NCBI RefSeq assembly: GCF_020172665.1
Contig: NZ_CP083985.1
Coordinates: forward strand, 2,534,953-2,598,952
DNA length: 64,000 nucleotides
DNA from: [Mycobacterium] zoologicum
GTDB lineage: Bacteria > Actinomycetota > Actinomycetes > Mycobacteriales > Mycobacteriaceae
Direction of reading: 5' to 3'
Position 1 is the first letter of the stretch; each line of letters opens with the position of its first letter. The notes beneath the pieces are model-generated. The model had not been told where the DNA came from, searched no databases, and saw nothing but the letters and a program-made list of their open reading frames with translations. Made by a program: the position numbers and the translations under genes. Of this stretch, positions 25,239 to 30,246 are shown in pieces.

Positions 25239-25335
25239 CTTCACTCCACCTTGGTTCGCTGTCTGCCGGACGCCGGTCGGAGGCAGTCCGTCCGTCCAGT
25301 ATGAACCACCTGAGCGGCCCGGTTTGCCACCTCAC

Positions 25336-25379
25336 TCACCGAGCGGGATTTGCCACCAGTCGCTCGACATATTTCGCTA
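25336..25379 (-). pseudogene. displaced original 3' end of ribC
   Basis: Reading on the minus strand, GCG AAA TAT GTC GAG CGA CTG GTG continues to a TGA at 25336 and encodes AKYVERLVANPAR. It aligns with the present ribC C-terminus AKYVERLLARP, with synonymous third-position differences in the shared part. It lies in the correct orientation 97 bp before ribBA, where the end of ribC would be without the element. Direct observation of the match; the displacement by integration is the inference. Confidence 0.85.
25357..25379 (+). repeat. left attachment site of the element
   Basis: 23-bp direct repeat partner of 33834-33856, 20/23 identical. The three mismatches all lie at the left end of the comparison, leaving the 7 bp TTCGCTA (25373-25379) identical at both junctions. 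Left of this the sequence is host-type (old ribC tail) and right of it is element DNA, so strand exchange most likely took place inside TTCGCTA, a usual overlap length for tyrosine recombinases. Confidence 0.85.
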
Positions 25380-25416
25380 GTAGTCGAGAGCTATACGCTG
25401 TGCTGACCAGCGCAAA

Positions 25417-25426
25417 TGCAGGTCAA
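25417..25426 (+). repeat. arm-type-like repeat, left end
   Basis: TGCAGGTCAA, 38 bp inside the left core. TGCACGTCAA lies 19 bp inside the right core (33805), and further copies are at 26940-26949 (exact) and 26479-26488 (one change). Such repeats flanking the core on both sides are what integrase arm sites look like; binding is inferred. Confidence 0.4.
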
Positions 25427-25444
25427 TACGAAGCGTTGTAGTCA

Positions 25445-25458
25445 GAATATGTTGAGCG
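25445..25458 (+). repeat. inverted third copy of the att-core motif
   Basis: GAATATGTTGAGCG reads on the plus strand what the att cores read on the minus strand; TATGTTGAGCG (25448-25458) is identical to the element-derived right core, and GCCCGAC follows at a similar distance in both. Its role is unknown. Confidence 0.5.
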
Positions 25459-25499
25459 CAGCTAATGCCCGACTCCGAACCGATTGAACGGAGTCGCAA

Positions 25500-25817
25500 A
25501 TGTCCACCACCACACCACACCCGGTCAACAGCACCTATCACCCGTGCTGCCACGCCATCGGCCAGCACAGCCGCGACTGCACCACTGGAAACCTGTCGGA
25601 CCCCGGTGCCAACATGCCGAGCATGGACAGCAGCACCGCAGCCGACAACCGGCTCAGCCTCATCATGGAAGCGCGCCGACACATCCGCGCCGCCGATGAA
25701 GCACTTCAAGCCTTACGTCCCTACTTGGACGAACACGGCGAGTTCGTCGCCGACATCACCCACGCCGCGGGCGTCGGGATCGGCAAGCTGACCGTTGAAC
25801 AGGTCTACGCCCGATGA
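25500..25817 (+). CDS. hypothetical element protein with Cys/His N-terminus
   Basis: 105 aa, not recognised. The N-terminal stretch YHPCCHAIGQHSRDC has three Cys and three His and could bind a metal; residues ~45-105 are predicted helical (LIMEARRHIRAADEALQAL). CGGAG lies 6-10 nt before the ATG. The stop overlaps the next start by 4 nt (ATGA). First gene of the plus-strand trio at the left end of the element, opposite to all the other element genes, so it is transcribed from its own promoter in the 120 bp after the left att site. Confidence 0.7.
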   Translation: MSTTTPHPVNSTYHPCCHAIGQHSRDCTTGNLSDPGANMPSMDSSTAADNRLSLIMEARRHIRAADEALQALRPYLDEHGEFVADITHAAGVGIGKLTVEQVYAR

Positions 25818-26155
25818 GCACCGACGACAATGCCCCGCGGGTAATCGACGGTGTTGACCTCACCGCCTCCGGGGCGCCCAACTGGCGGCTGGTCGAATGC
25901 GTCAACCTGAGCGGGCATCGCAGCTTCTGGCTCATGGACCCGGACGGCGGGGACGGCGCCGAGTGTCCAGGCTTCCGCTTCCCGGCACACGAATACCCCG
26001 GCGCGCTGCCTATCTGGATTCGGCGGCGCGTAGAAGATAGGTCGGTCCGCTGCGGCCGGATCGCGCCGACGACGGGCAAGCCGTGCCGGCGGCGGGTCAA
26101 TGCAGCCGATGAGGCTTGCCGATTCCACCGCGACATCGGGGAGTCACGGTCATGA
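25814..26155 (+). CDS. small zinc-knuckle protein
   Basis: 113 aa. The C-terminal motif CGRIAPTTGKPCRRRV followed by CRFH (C-x9-C-x12-C-x2-H) is a compact Cys/His knuckle seen in short actinobacterial and phage proteins. The N-terminal part (residues 1-70) has aromatic and acidic residues without a recognised domain. Translationally coupled to the preceding gene by a 4-nt overlap. Function unknown. Confidence 0.7.
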   Translation: MSTDDNAPRVIDGVDLTASGAPNWRLVECVNLSGHRSFWLMDPDGGDGAECPGFRFPAHEYPGALPIWIRRRVEDRSVRCGRIAPTTGKPCRRRVNAADEACRFHRDIGESRS

Positions 26156-26204
26156 CGACCGCAACTGGCCTCGACGCGCTGGGCGGCAACGGTACGGTGA
26201 CCCG

Positions 26205-26426
26205 ATGAGCGAGATGTTCACGGGGGCCGGTCCCGCCGACGACGATGCCCGTAAGCCTGGGCAGGTGCCCGCGTTCCTTGAGGTCGAGCCGGGAAGCTTC
26301 AAGCCGCTGGGCGAATGCTCCCGCAGTGAAGTGTCGTCCACGATCATGTCGTTGACGATGCAGGCCAACGCCTTGGTAGATCAGGCGAAGGCACTTGACC
26401 GGTACCTGGAAAGCAGAACCGACTGA
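26205..26426 (+). CDS. hypothetical element protein
   Basis: 73 aa, MSEMFTGAGPADDDARK to the acidic C-terminus. Helical second half (SLTMQANALVDQAKALDRYLE) resembles a short coiled segment. ATG at 26205 is preferred because GTGACCCG context begins the open segment and codon composition changes there; a longer in-frame reading starts inside the previous gene. It ends 22 bp before a strong terminator hairpin, so it is the last plus-strand gene. Function unknown. Confidence 0.6.
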   Translation: MSEMFTGAGPADDDARKPGQVPAFLEVEPGSFKPLGECSRSEVSSTIMSLTMQANALVDQAKALDRYLESRTD

Positions 26427-26447
26427 CCGGCCCCAGCACGACGAATC

Positions 26448-26476
26448 GGCCCCTGACGCGATGTCGGGGGCCTTTT
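26448..26476 (+). terminator. intrinsic terminator of the plus-strand element genes
   Basis: GGCCCCTGAC-GCGAT-GTCGGGGGCC followed by TTTT: a 10-bp GC-rich stem (one G-T pair), 5-nt loop and a short T tract. It lies between the convergent plus-strand trio and the minus-strand capsid operon. Confidence 0.85.
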
Positions 26477-26527
26477 CGTGCAGGTCAGGAAGTGTGCGCC
26501 CCGGGCGGGCGAGGGCAGGAAGCGCAA

Positions 26528-26541
26528 CTAACGCGCGTTAG
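26528..26541. repeat. 14-bp perfect palindrome CTAACGCGCGTTAG
   Basis: Perfect self-complementary 14-mer overlapping the stop end of the 91-aa gene, 50 bp beyond the terminator hairpin. It could be a dimeric protein site or part of the minus-strand transcript end. No function can be assigned. Confidence 0.5.
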
Positions 26542-26813
26542 GTCAAAGCATCCCCTGACGACTTGCGGAAGCGGCCGGCATCGAACGCGACCACCTTGCC
26601 GAGCGGCTTCTCCTCGCCCGAGTCGACCTCCGGCTTGGCGAGCGCCCGCAACCGGATGATCTCTGCCTTGGCCCGTTCCAGTGCCGAGTTGAGGTTGCCT
26701 CGAAGCTGCGGCATCGCCTCGAACACTTCCGCGAGCAGCCGGTAACGGATCTCCGCCTCCGCCAGCTCGTCGCCGGCAACCATTGCCGCGTTCAAAGAGT
26801 CGTATTCGGGCAT
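26538..26813 (-). CDS. small helical protein downstream of capsid
   Basis: 91 aa, not recognised. Mostly helical and charged (ELAEAEIRYRLLAEVFEAM, SALERAKAEIIRLRALAKP), with a basic C-terminus. A good ribosome site (GGAAGG, 8 nt before ATG) supports the start. It is separated from the capsid gene by a 337-bp structured non-coding stretch, unlike the overlapping upstream genes. A role in head assembly or DNA packaging is plausible by position only. Confidence 0.65.
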   Translation of the reverse strand: MPEYDSLNAAMVAGDELAEAEIRYRLLAEVFEAMPQLRGNLNSALERAKAEIIRLRALAKPEVDSGEEKPLGKVVAFDAGRFRKSSGDALT

Positions 26814-27150
26814 CCGCGCCGCCTTCCGAACGATGAATGGTTATGCAGTCCAGGGGGTAGGGGGGGGTGACACACACACATAGATGCCTACGGAGCGGCA
26901 TCTCGGCCACCGCCCAGGGGGTGCCTCCCCCATCATAAGTGCAGGTCAAAGGCTTGTTGCTGCACGGGTGTGCGTCTGCTGCTGATGCTTCCGCGCCTTG
27001 CCTTCTGGCGGATCGTGCATGGTTATGCATGGCATGGATGGGTGTCGGGTCGGGCGCAGGGCATCGCTCGCGGTTCAAGACCGACCGGTCATGGCGAGCC
27101 TTTTGCCTCTGAAAGGGGCGGGCGTTGACGCCCGACCCGACACCCGGTCC
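26814..27150 (-). other. structured non-coding stretch between capsid and last gene
   Basis: No supported gene in 337 bp. It contains a G-run (26853-26868), a (CA)5 run, small hairpins at 26883-26902 (GATGCC/GGCATC) and 26917-26931 (GGGGG/CCCCC), a direct repeat ATGGTTATGCA (26837-26847 and 27019-27029), an arm-like TGCAGGTCAA at 26940 and a 16-bp perfect inverted repeat (27041-27056 with 27129-27144). Candidate packaging, replication or RNA-regulatory region; none is proven. Confidence 0.6.
27041..27144. repeat. 16-bp perfect inverted repeat with 72-nt spacer
   Basis: GGTGTCGGGTCGGGCG at 27041-27056 and its exact reverse complement at 27129-27144. The spacer holds a nested GCTCGC/GCGAGC stem. 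It begins 7 bp beyond the capsid stop codon. There is no T tract after either arm, so it is not a standard terminator. Confidence 0.85.
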
Positions 27151-28002
27151 TTACGGTGCGGTCGGTGCGGTGACGGTGAACTTGCCGATCCGGTTGGGCT
27201 TGACGACGTTCTGCCCGAACCGCCAGGTGCAGCGCACGGCGATGGTGTCGGAGTCAAAGAACGCGTGTTCGCTGGTTGCGACCATCACGCGCCCGACCGC
27301 TGACACCACGGCGGTGTTGTCCAGGACCATGCCGTTGTTGCCTGACAGGGCCGGGGTGACGATGACCGGCAGGTCGAGCAGGTAGGGCTGGGCGTCGGTG
27401 GCTCCGGTGCCGAGCAGGGTGGTGTTGTAGCTGTCCGCCACCTTGAACTTCCGAAGTGATGCCCATGCGGTCGGTGACAGCAGGATGTGGCTCGGGGTGG
27501 CGAGGTTGGTCGCGAGGGTCGCCAACAGGTCGACGAGGCCGTCGAGGTCGTCGGCGACGGCACCGCCGTTGACGATGCCGGGGACGTTGATCAGGCCGGC
27601 GGGCGGCGTGACGGCGGGGCTTGTGGGCACTGCCTGACTGAGGTAGGCGGTGTCTCCGGCGCGGGTGACGGCGCGGGCCACGCTGGCACTCAGCAGCGCC
27701 GAGGCGTTCTCCTGCTGCCACTGCTCGCGGGACAGCTTCACGATCTGCGCCACCTTGCCGGTCGGAATGAGCCGTTCTGCTAGGCCGGGGTCATCCACAT
27801 CGATGGGTTCGCCTTCAGTCACGAATCCGGCATCGGCGTCGTTGACGTACATGACCCTGACCATCGGGGCGTCGCCTTCGACGGTTCCGGCGACGGTGGA
27901 GGTCTGGAGGATCAACGCGTTGGGGATGGCGTCGGATGGTGCGACGGCGGTGACATCGGGTGACCAGGCGGTCGCGCTGGTGAGGGTTGTCTGCGTTGCC
28001 AT
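27151..28002 (-). CDS. HK97-fold phage major capsid protein
   Basis: 283 aa. Phage_capsid-type signature: ADAGFVTEGEPIDVDDPGL, TGKVAQIVKLSREQWQQE and LLSASVARAVTRAGD (N-arm, E-loop and spine helix regions), later SPTAWASLRKFK and the C-terminal VRCTWRFGQNVVKPNRIGKF. AAGGAG lies 8 nt before ATG. It lacks an N-terminal delta-domain extension; a separate scaffold is encoded just upstream. Building its own shell without portal or terminase is what a capsid-forming satellite would need to redirect a helper phage. Family call is strong; the satellite role is inference. Confidence 0.92.
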   Translation of the reverse strand: MATQTTLTSATAWSPDVTAVAPSDAIPNALILQTSTVAGTVEGDAPMVRVMYVNDADAGFVTEGEPIDVDDPGLAERLIPTGKVAQIVKLSREQWQQENASALLSASVARAVTRAGDTAYLSQAVPTSPAVTPPAGLINVPGIVNGGAVADDLDGLVDLLATLATNLATPSHILLSPTAWASLRKFKVADSYNTTLLGTGATDAQPYLLDLPVIVTPALSGNNGMVLDNTAVVSAVGRVMVATSEHAFFDSDTIAVRCTWRFGQNVVKPNRIGKFTVTAPTAP

Positions 28003-28034
28003 TGTTTTGCTCCTTACGGTTCAGATGCGCGAAA

Positions 28035-28071
28035 GCCGCGCACCGTGGTTGTTGTCCTCGGTGCGCGGCTC
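28035..28071 (-). terminator. hairpin between scaffold and capsid genes
   Basis: AGCCGCGCACCG and its exact complement CGGTGCGCGGCT form a 12-bp stem with a 13-nt loop. On the transcribed minus strand it is followed by TTT only, then the capsid ribosome site. Likely a partial terminator or an RNA-stabilising 5' structure that sets the scaffold-to-capsid ratio. Confidence 0.55.
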
Positions 28072-28111
28072 GCGTCGTCCGGTGCCCGCGTGGGCGGTAT
28101 GTCTGCCGGGG

Positions 28112-28128
28112 TCTGGTGACTCACCAGA
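28112..28128. promoter_or_regulatory. 17-bp palindrome upstream of capsid gene
   Basis: TCTGGTGA-C-TCACCAGA, perfect 8-bp arms around one base, 110 bp before the capsid ATG and just after the scaffold stop. It has the form of a dimeric operator. The binding protein is unknown; the element's WhiB-like protein or a helper-phage regulator are candidates only by context. Confidence 0.45.
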
Positions 28129-28149
28129 TGTTCGGCGTCACAGGCGATT

Positions 28150-28635
28150 CTACTGCCTGAATGCGTTCTCCCACGTGTTGCCCGCTGATTCCCGGCCATA
28201 GCTCGTGCCTTCGCGGGGTACGACGGGGCCGCGGAGCCGCTTCGCCTGTGGGTGTTCCAGGCCGAGCTGGTCGCGGGCGTCGGCTGCGGCGGTGGCGACC
28301 TTCTCCGGGTCGACGGCGCCGGTGTCGGTGAGGAGGGCCGCGAGTTCGGTGCCGGCGGTCCACAGGGCGGCGGGCTTGGTGATGTGGTCGGCGGCAAGGC
28401 GTTCCACCTCCCGGCGCTGCATCGATTCGACGGTGGCGCGCAGCGTGTCCCGTTCGGCTTCGGTCTCCCGAAGCTGCGTCCGGTACCGGGCTTCGCGCCT
28501 GCTTTGCGGCTCGGGGTCGGATTCGGGATCGGACCCTTCGGGGGTCACATCTGAGATGTCACCTTCCGGCTGGGGTTCCTCGGTGGCGAGGTTGTCCTCC
28601 ACGACTTCGGTTGTCTCGGTGGTGGTGTCACTCAT
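28150..28635 (-). CDS. phage capsid scaffolding protein
   Basis: 161 aa. Acidic, disordered N-terminus (residues 1-45, rich in Glu/Thr/Pro), central coiled coil (RREARYRTQLRETEAERDTL, 45-75), and a C-terminal basic capsid-binding tail with RGPVVPREGTSYG and WENAFRQ, the pattern of mycobacteriophage scaffold proteins. GAAGGAG precedes ATG. It is directly upstream of the capsid gene, the usual order. No prohead protease is encoded, so scaffold removal would rely on exit or on a helper enzyme. Confidence 0.85.
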   Translation of the reverse strand: MSDTTTETTEVVEDNLATEEPQPEGDISDVTPEGSDPESDPEPQSRREARYRTQLRETEAERDTLRATVESMQRREVERLAADHITKPAALWTAGTELAALLTDTGAVDPEKVATAAADARDQLGLEHPQAKRLRGPVVPREGTSYGRESAGNTWENAFRQ

Positions 28636-28888
28636 TGTTCTCTCCTTCGTTGTAGGTCATGGCGGTCCGTAGGACGGCCAGTTGTTGCGGGGTGTAATTG
28701 ACTGTGCGCGTGCAGGCTTCACCGAGCGCGCGCACCTGTTCGATCGTCACCGGCGCGACGAGTTTCCCGAACTCCGGGGTGTCGATAACCAGCGCCAAGC
28801 CCAGAACCGTGGTGTCGATCGGGTAGGCGATCAGCGACACCCCGCAGGGATTGAAGACTGCGGCATCGGTCAGGTCGGGATTTATCAC
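28628..28888 (-). CDS. hypothetical element protein (86 aa)
   Basis: Begins at GTG 28888 (MINPDLTDAAVFNP) with AAAGGAAA just upstream, overlapping the previous stop by 4 nt; its own end overlaps the scaffold start by 8 nt. Beta-rich middle (LIAYPIDTTVLGLALVI) and a helical C-terminus (VTIEQVRALGEACTRTV). Not recognised. Position between zinc-finger and scaffold genes suggests a virion or assembly-related role, but nothing in the sequence proves it. Confidence 0.65.
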   Translation of the reverse strand: MINPDLTDAAVFNPCGVSLIAYPIDTTVLGLALVIDTPEFGKLVAPVTIEQVRALGEACTRTVNYTPQQLAVLRTAMTYNEGENNE

Positions 28889-29034
28889 TTCATTTCCTTT
28901 CGCGTGGTGGTGATTTCGATTCCGCGTGCGCGGTCGCGGCGTGCTCGGTGCGGCGACGGAATGCCACGGTGGCACGGCTCGCCCGGTGGTACGTGGCAAG
29001 TCGGGCAACGGGTGGCGAGAGCGGTGTCGGTCAC
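28885..29034 (-). CDS. 49-aa phage-type zinc finger protein
   Basis: GTG start at 29034, overlapping the upstream stop by 4 nt, and TGA overlapping the next GTG. The whole protein is essentially one motif: CPTCHVPPGEPCHRG followed by PHRARRDRA, the C-x2-C-x7-C ... H pattern with PG and PHxxR that recurs in small actinobacteriophage proteins. The basic tail suggests nucleic-acid contact. Too short for default gene callers, but the motif and the coupling at both ends support it. Confidence 0.75.
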   Translation of the reverse strand: MTDTALATRCPTCHVPPGEPCHRGIPSPHRARRDRARGIEITTTRKEMK

Positions 29035-29348
29035 TGGTTTCCCCCGTCACCGATGACCCGCAGCCGGCTGCGGTTGACGTTCTCGTAGTAGGTGCCGATT
29101 GCGCGCTGTAGTGCCTGAATGTCGGCGATGTTGAGGTCATAGGGTCCGAACTCGATGTGCACGTCTGAGGCGCTGTCCACGACGACGCGTAGCGGCATCG
29201 TGCACCAATCGTCGGTCTCGCTGATGTAGGGCTCGGTGAAGCCGCATTCGGCGATGACGTGGCGTTGATATTCGCGGTCGGCGTGGCTGCGGTCGGCGTC
29301 GAGCACCGGGAAGGTTTCGCCAGGGACATAGGGGCCGTAATTGGTCAT
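29031..29348 (-). CDS. hypothetical element protein (105 aa)
   Basis: Starts at ATG 29348 (MTNYGPYVPGETFPVLD) with GAAGG 8 nt upstream, overlapping the WhiB-like stop by 4 nt. An alpha/beta-looking single domain: FGPYDLNIADIQALQRAIGTYYENV forms a helix, preceded by strands (PLRVVVDSASDVHIEFG). Two Cys (ECGF, WCTM). Not recognised; conserved-looking and coupled on both sides, so likely real. Confidence 0.65.
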   Translation of the reverse strand: MTNYGPYVPGETFPVLDADRSHADREYQRHVIAECGFTEPYISETDDWCTMPLRVVVDSASDVHIEFGPYDLNIADIQALQRAIGTYYENVNRSRLRVIGDGGNQ

Positions 29349-29662
29349 GTTGTTGCCTTCTTCCGTCGGGTGGTGGGTTGTGGTTGGTAGCGGCCGGCCC
29401 AGACTCCGGGTGGCGGCCGTTGCGGGTGAGCGCGGGCAATCCATTCGGCGCAGCGATCACGTACCGGGCATCGGCCGCAGATTTCGATGGCGTCCTCGGC
29501 GGCCTGGCGGTCACCATCTGCCGCCTGGTCGAACAGTCCGACGTGATCGCGGCAGGCGGCACGGCCGGGTAGGCGCGGGACATCGGTCAGGATCGCGCCG
29601 AGGAGCACCATCCATGGCGGTGGGGCGGTGTCCGGGCGGCCCCGGCGGGTGGGGGCGGTCAA
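29345..29662 (-). CDS. WhiB-like iron-sulfur regulator
   Basis: 105 aa. The four cluster cysteines fit the WhiB pattern: one in AACRDH, then CGRCPVRDRC (C-x23-C-x2-C-x5-C); the glycine-containing turn appears as GVWAGR instead of the usual GVWGG. A basic C-terminal tail (TTRRKKATT) matches the DNA-contact region. WhiB proteins bind [4Fe-4S] and act with SigA; phage TM4 encodes one that interferes with host WhiB2, a precedent from the literature. It overlaps both neighbours by 4 nt. Likely controls element or host genes; the target is unknown. Confidence 0.82.
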   Translation of the reverse strand: MTAPTRRGRPDTAPPPWMVLLGAILTDVPRLPGRAACRDHVGLFDQAADGDRQAAEDAIEICGRCPVRDRCAEWIARAHPQRPPPGVWAGRYQPQPTTRRKKATT

Positions 29663-30246
29663 GGCCGGACTCCCCTCGCCGCGTCCACAAGCCGGCAGGT
29701 GTGACAGCTATGGCACGGGTGCCCGTCCTGCGGTCGGCGGCAGGACCAGCACAGGTCGACCAACTCCGGCGGCATCGCAGCGATAATGTCGCGCTTGGTC
29801 AGACTCCGGGCCGGATGCGAAAGCCAGAACTGGCGGCGGCCAACGTTGGCCGCGATCCGCCAGAAAAGCTGGTCACGTACGTCGTCACGAGGTCCGGCAT
29901 CGTCGGCTTGTACCCCGACGATCACGCTGGCGATGAACGGATCGGCGTGCAGGATGGCGCCCGCCCAGAAGGCGAGCATGAAGCCGTCCCAGAGCCCATG
30001 CAGGGCAAGGTCCCCATGGTCCAGCCGGCTCGCGGTGTGCGTGATCAACCCGTGGCCACCGTTGCGGGCCAGCCACTCCAAGATGTCGGCGACGGCGGCG
30101 GCTTCGGCGTCGGCGCGATTGTCCGAGTTTTGGAAGTGGACGTGATGTGTCCGGGTGGGCAGTCCGGCCTGCACCCGCTGCCAGAGACAGAACGCCGAGT
30201 CGATGCCGCCGGACAGCATCAGCAGCGTGTCGGCCGGGGCGCTCAC
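29659..30246 (-). CDS. QueC-like PP-loop ATPase (7-cyano-7-deazaguanine synthase family)
   Basis: 195 aa from GTG 30246, which overlaps the ATPase-gene stop (GTGA). The PP-loop LSGGIDS lies at residues 11-17; VIVGVQADDAGPRDDVRDQ matches the QueC substrate block; the C-terminus has C-x8-C-x2-C-x2-C (zinc ligands, last part CHSCHTC), exactly the QueC spacing. It is shorter than QueC (~230 aa). QueC makes preQ0; relatives act in phage DNA modification and in defence systems (Cap9 of type IV CBASS, QatC). No queD, queE or folE is in the element, so preQ0 precursors would come from outside or the reaction differs. Confidence 0.85.
   Translation of the reverse strand: MSAPADTLLMLSGGIDSAFCLWQRVQAGLPTRTHHVHFQNSDNRADAEAAAVADILEWLARNGGHGLITHTASRLDHGDLALHGLWDGFMLAFWAGAILHADPFIASVIVGVQADDAGPRDDVRDQLFWRIAANVGRRQFWLSHPARSLTKRDIIAAMPPELVDLCWSCRRPQDGHPCHSCHTCRLVDAARGVRP

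Noticed and set aside
25377-25709. 110-residue minus-strand frame at the left end of the element
   Set aside because: It lies opposite the better supported plus-strand gene, has no ribosome site and no recognisable features.
26871-26880. (CA)5 run and adjacent G-run as a possible CRISPR or VNTR
   Set aside because: Too short and single; no spaced repeats anywhere in the window resemble a CRISPR array.
26485-27078. 197-residue minus-strand frame over the non-coding block and the 91-aa gene
   Set aside because: It overlaps the 91-aa gene in another frame, begins without a ribosome site and is low-complexity.
27057-27128. tRNA-like T-arm sequence GGTTCAAGACC within the spacer of the long inverted repeat
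   Set aside because: Stems around it do not make a cloverleaf: the T-stem pairs only 3 bp and no acceptor, D or anticodon arms fit.
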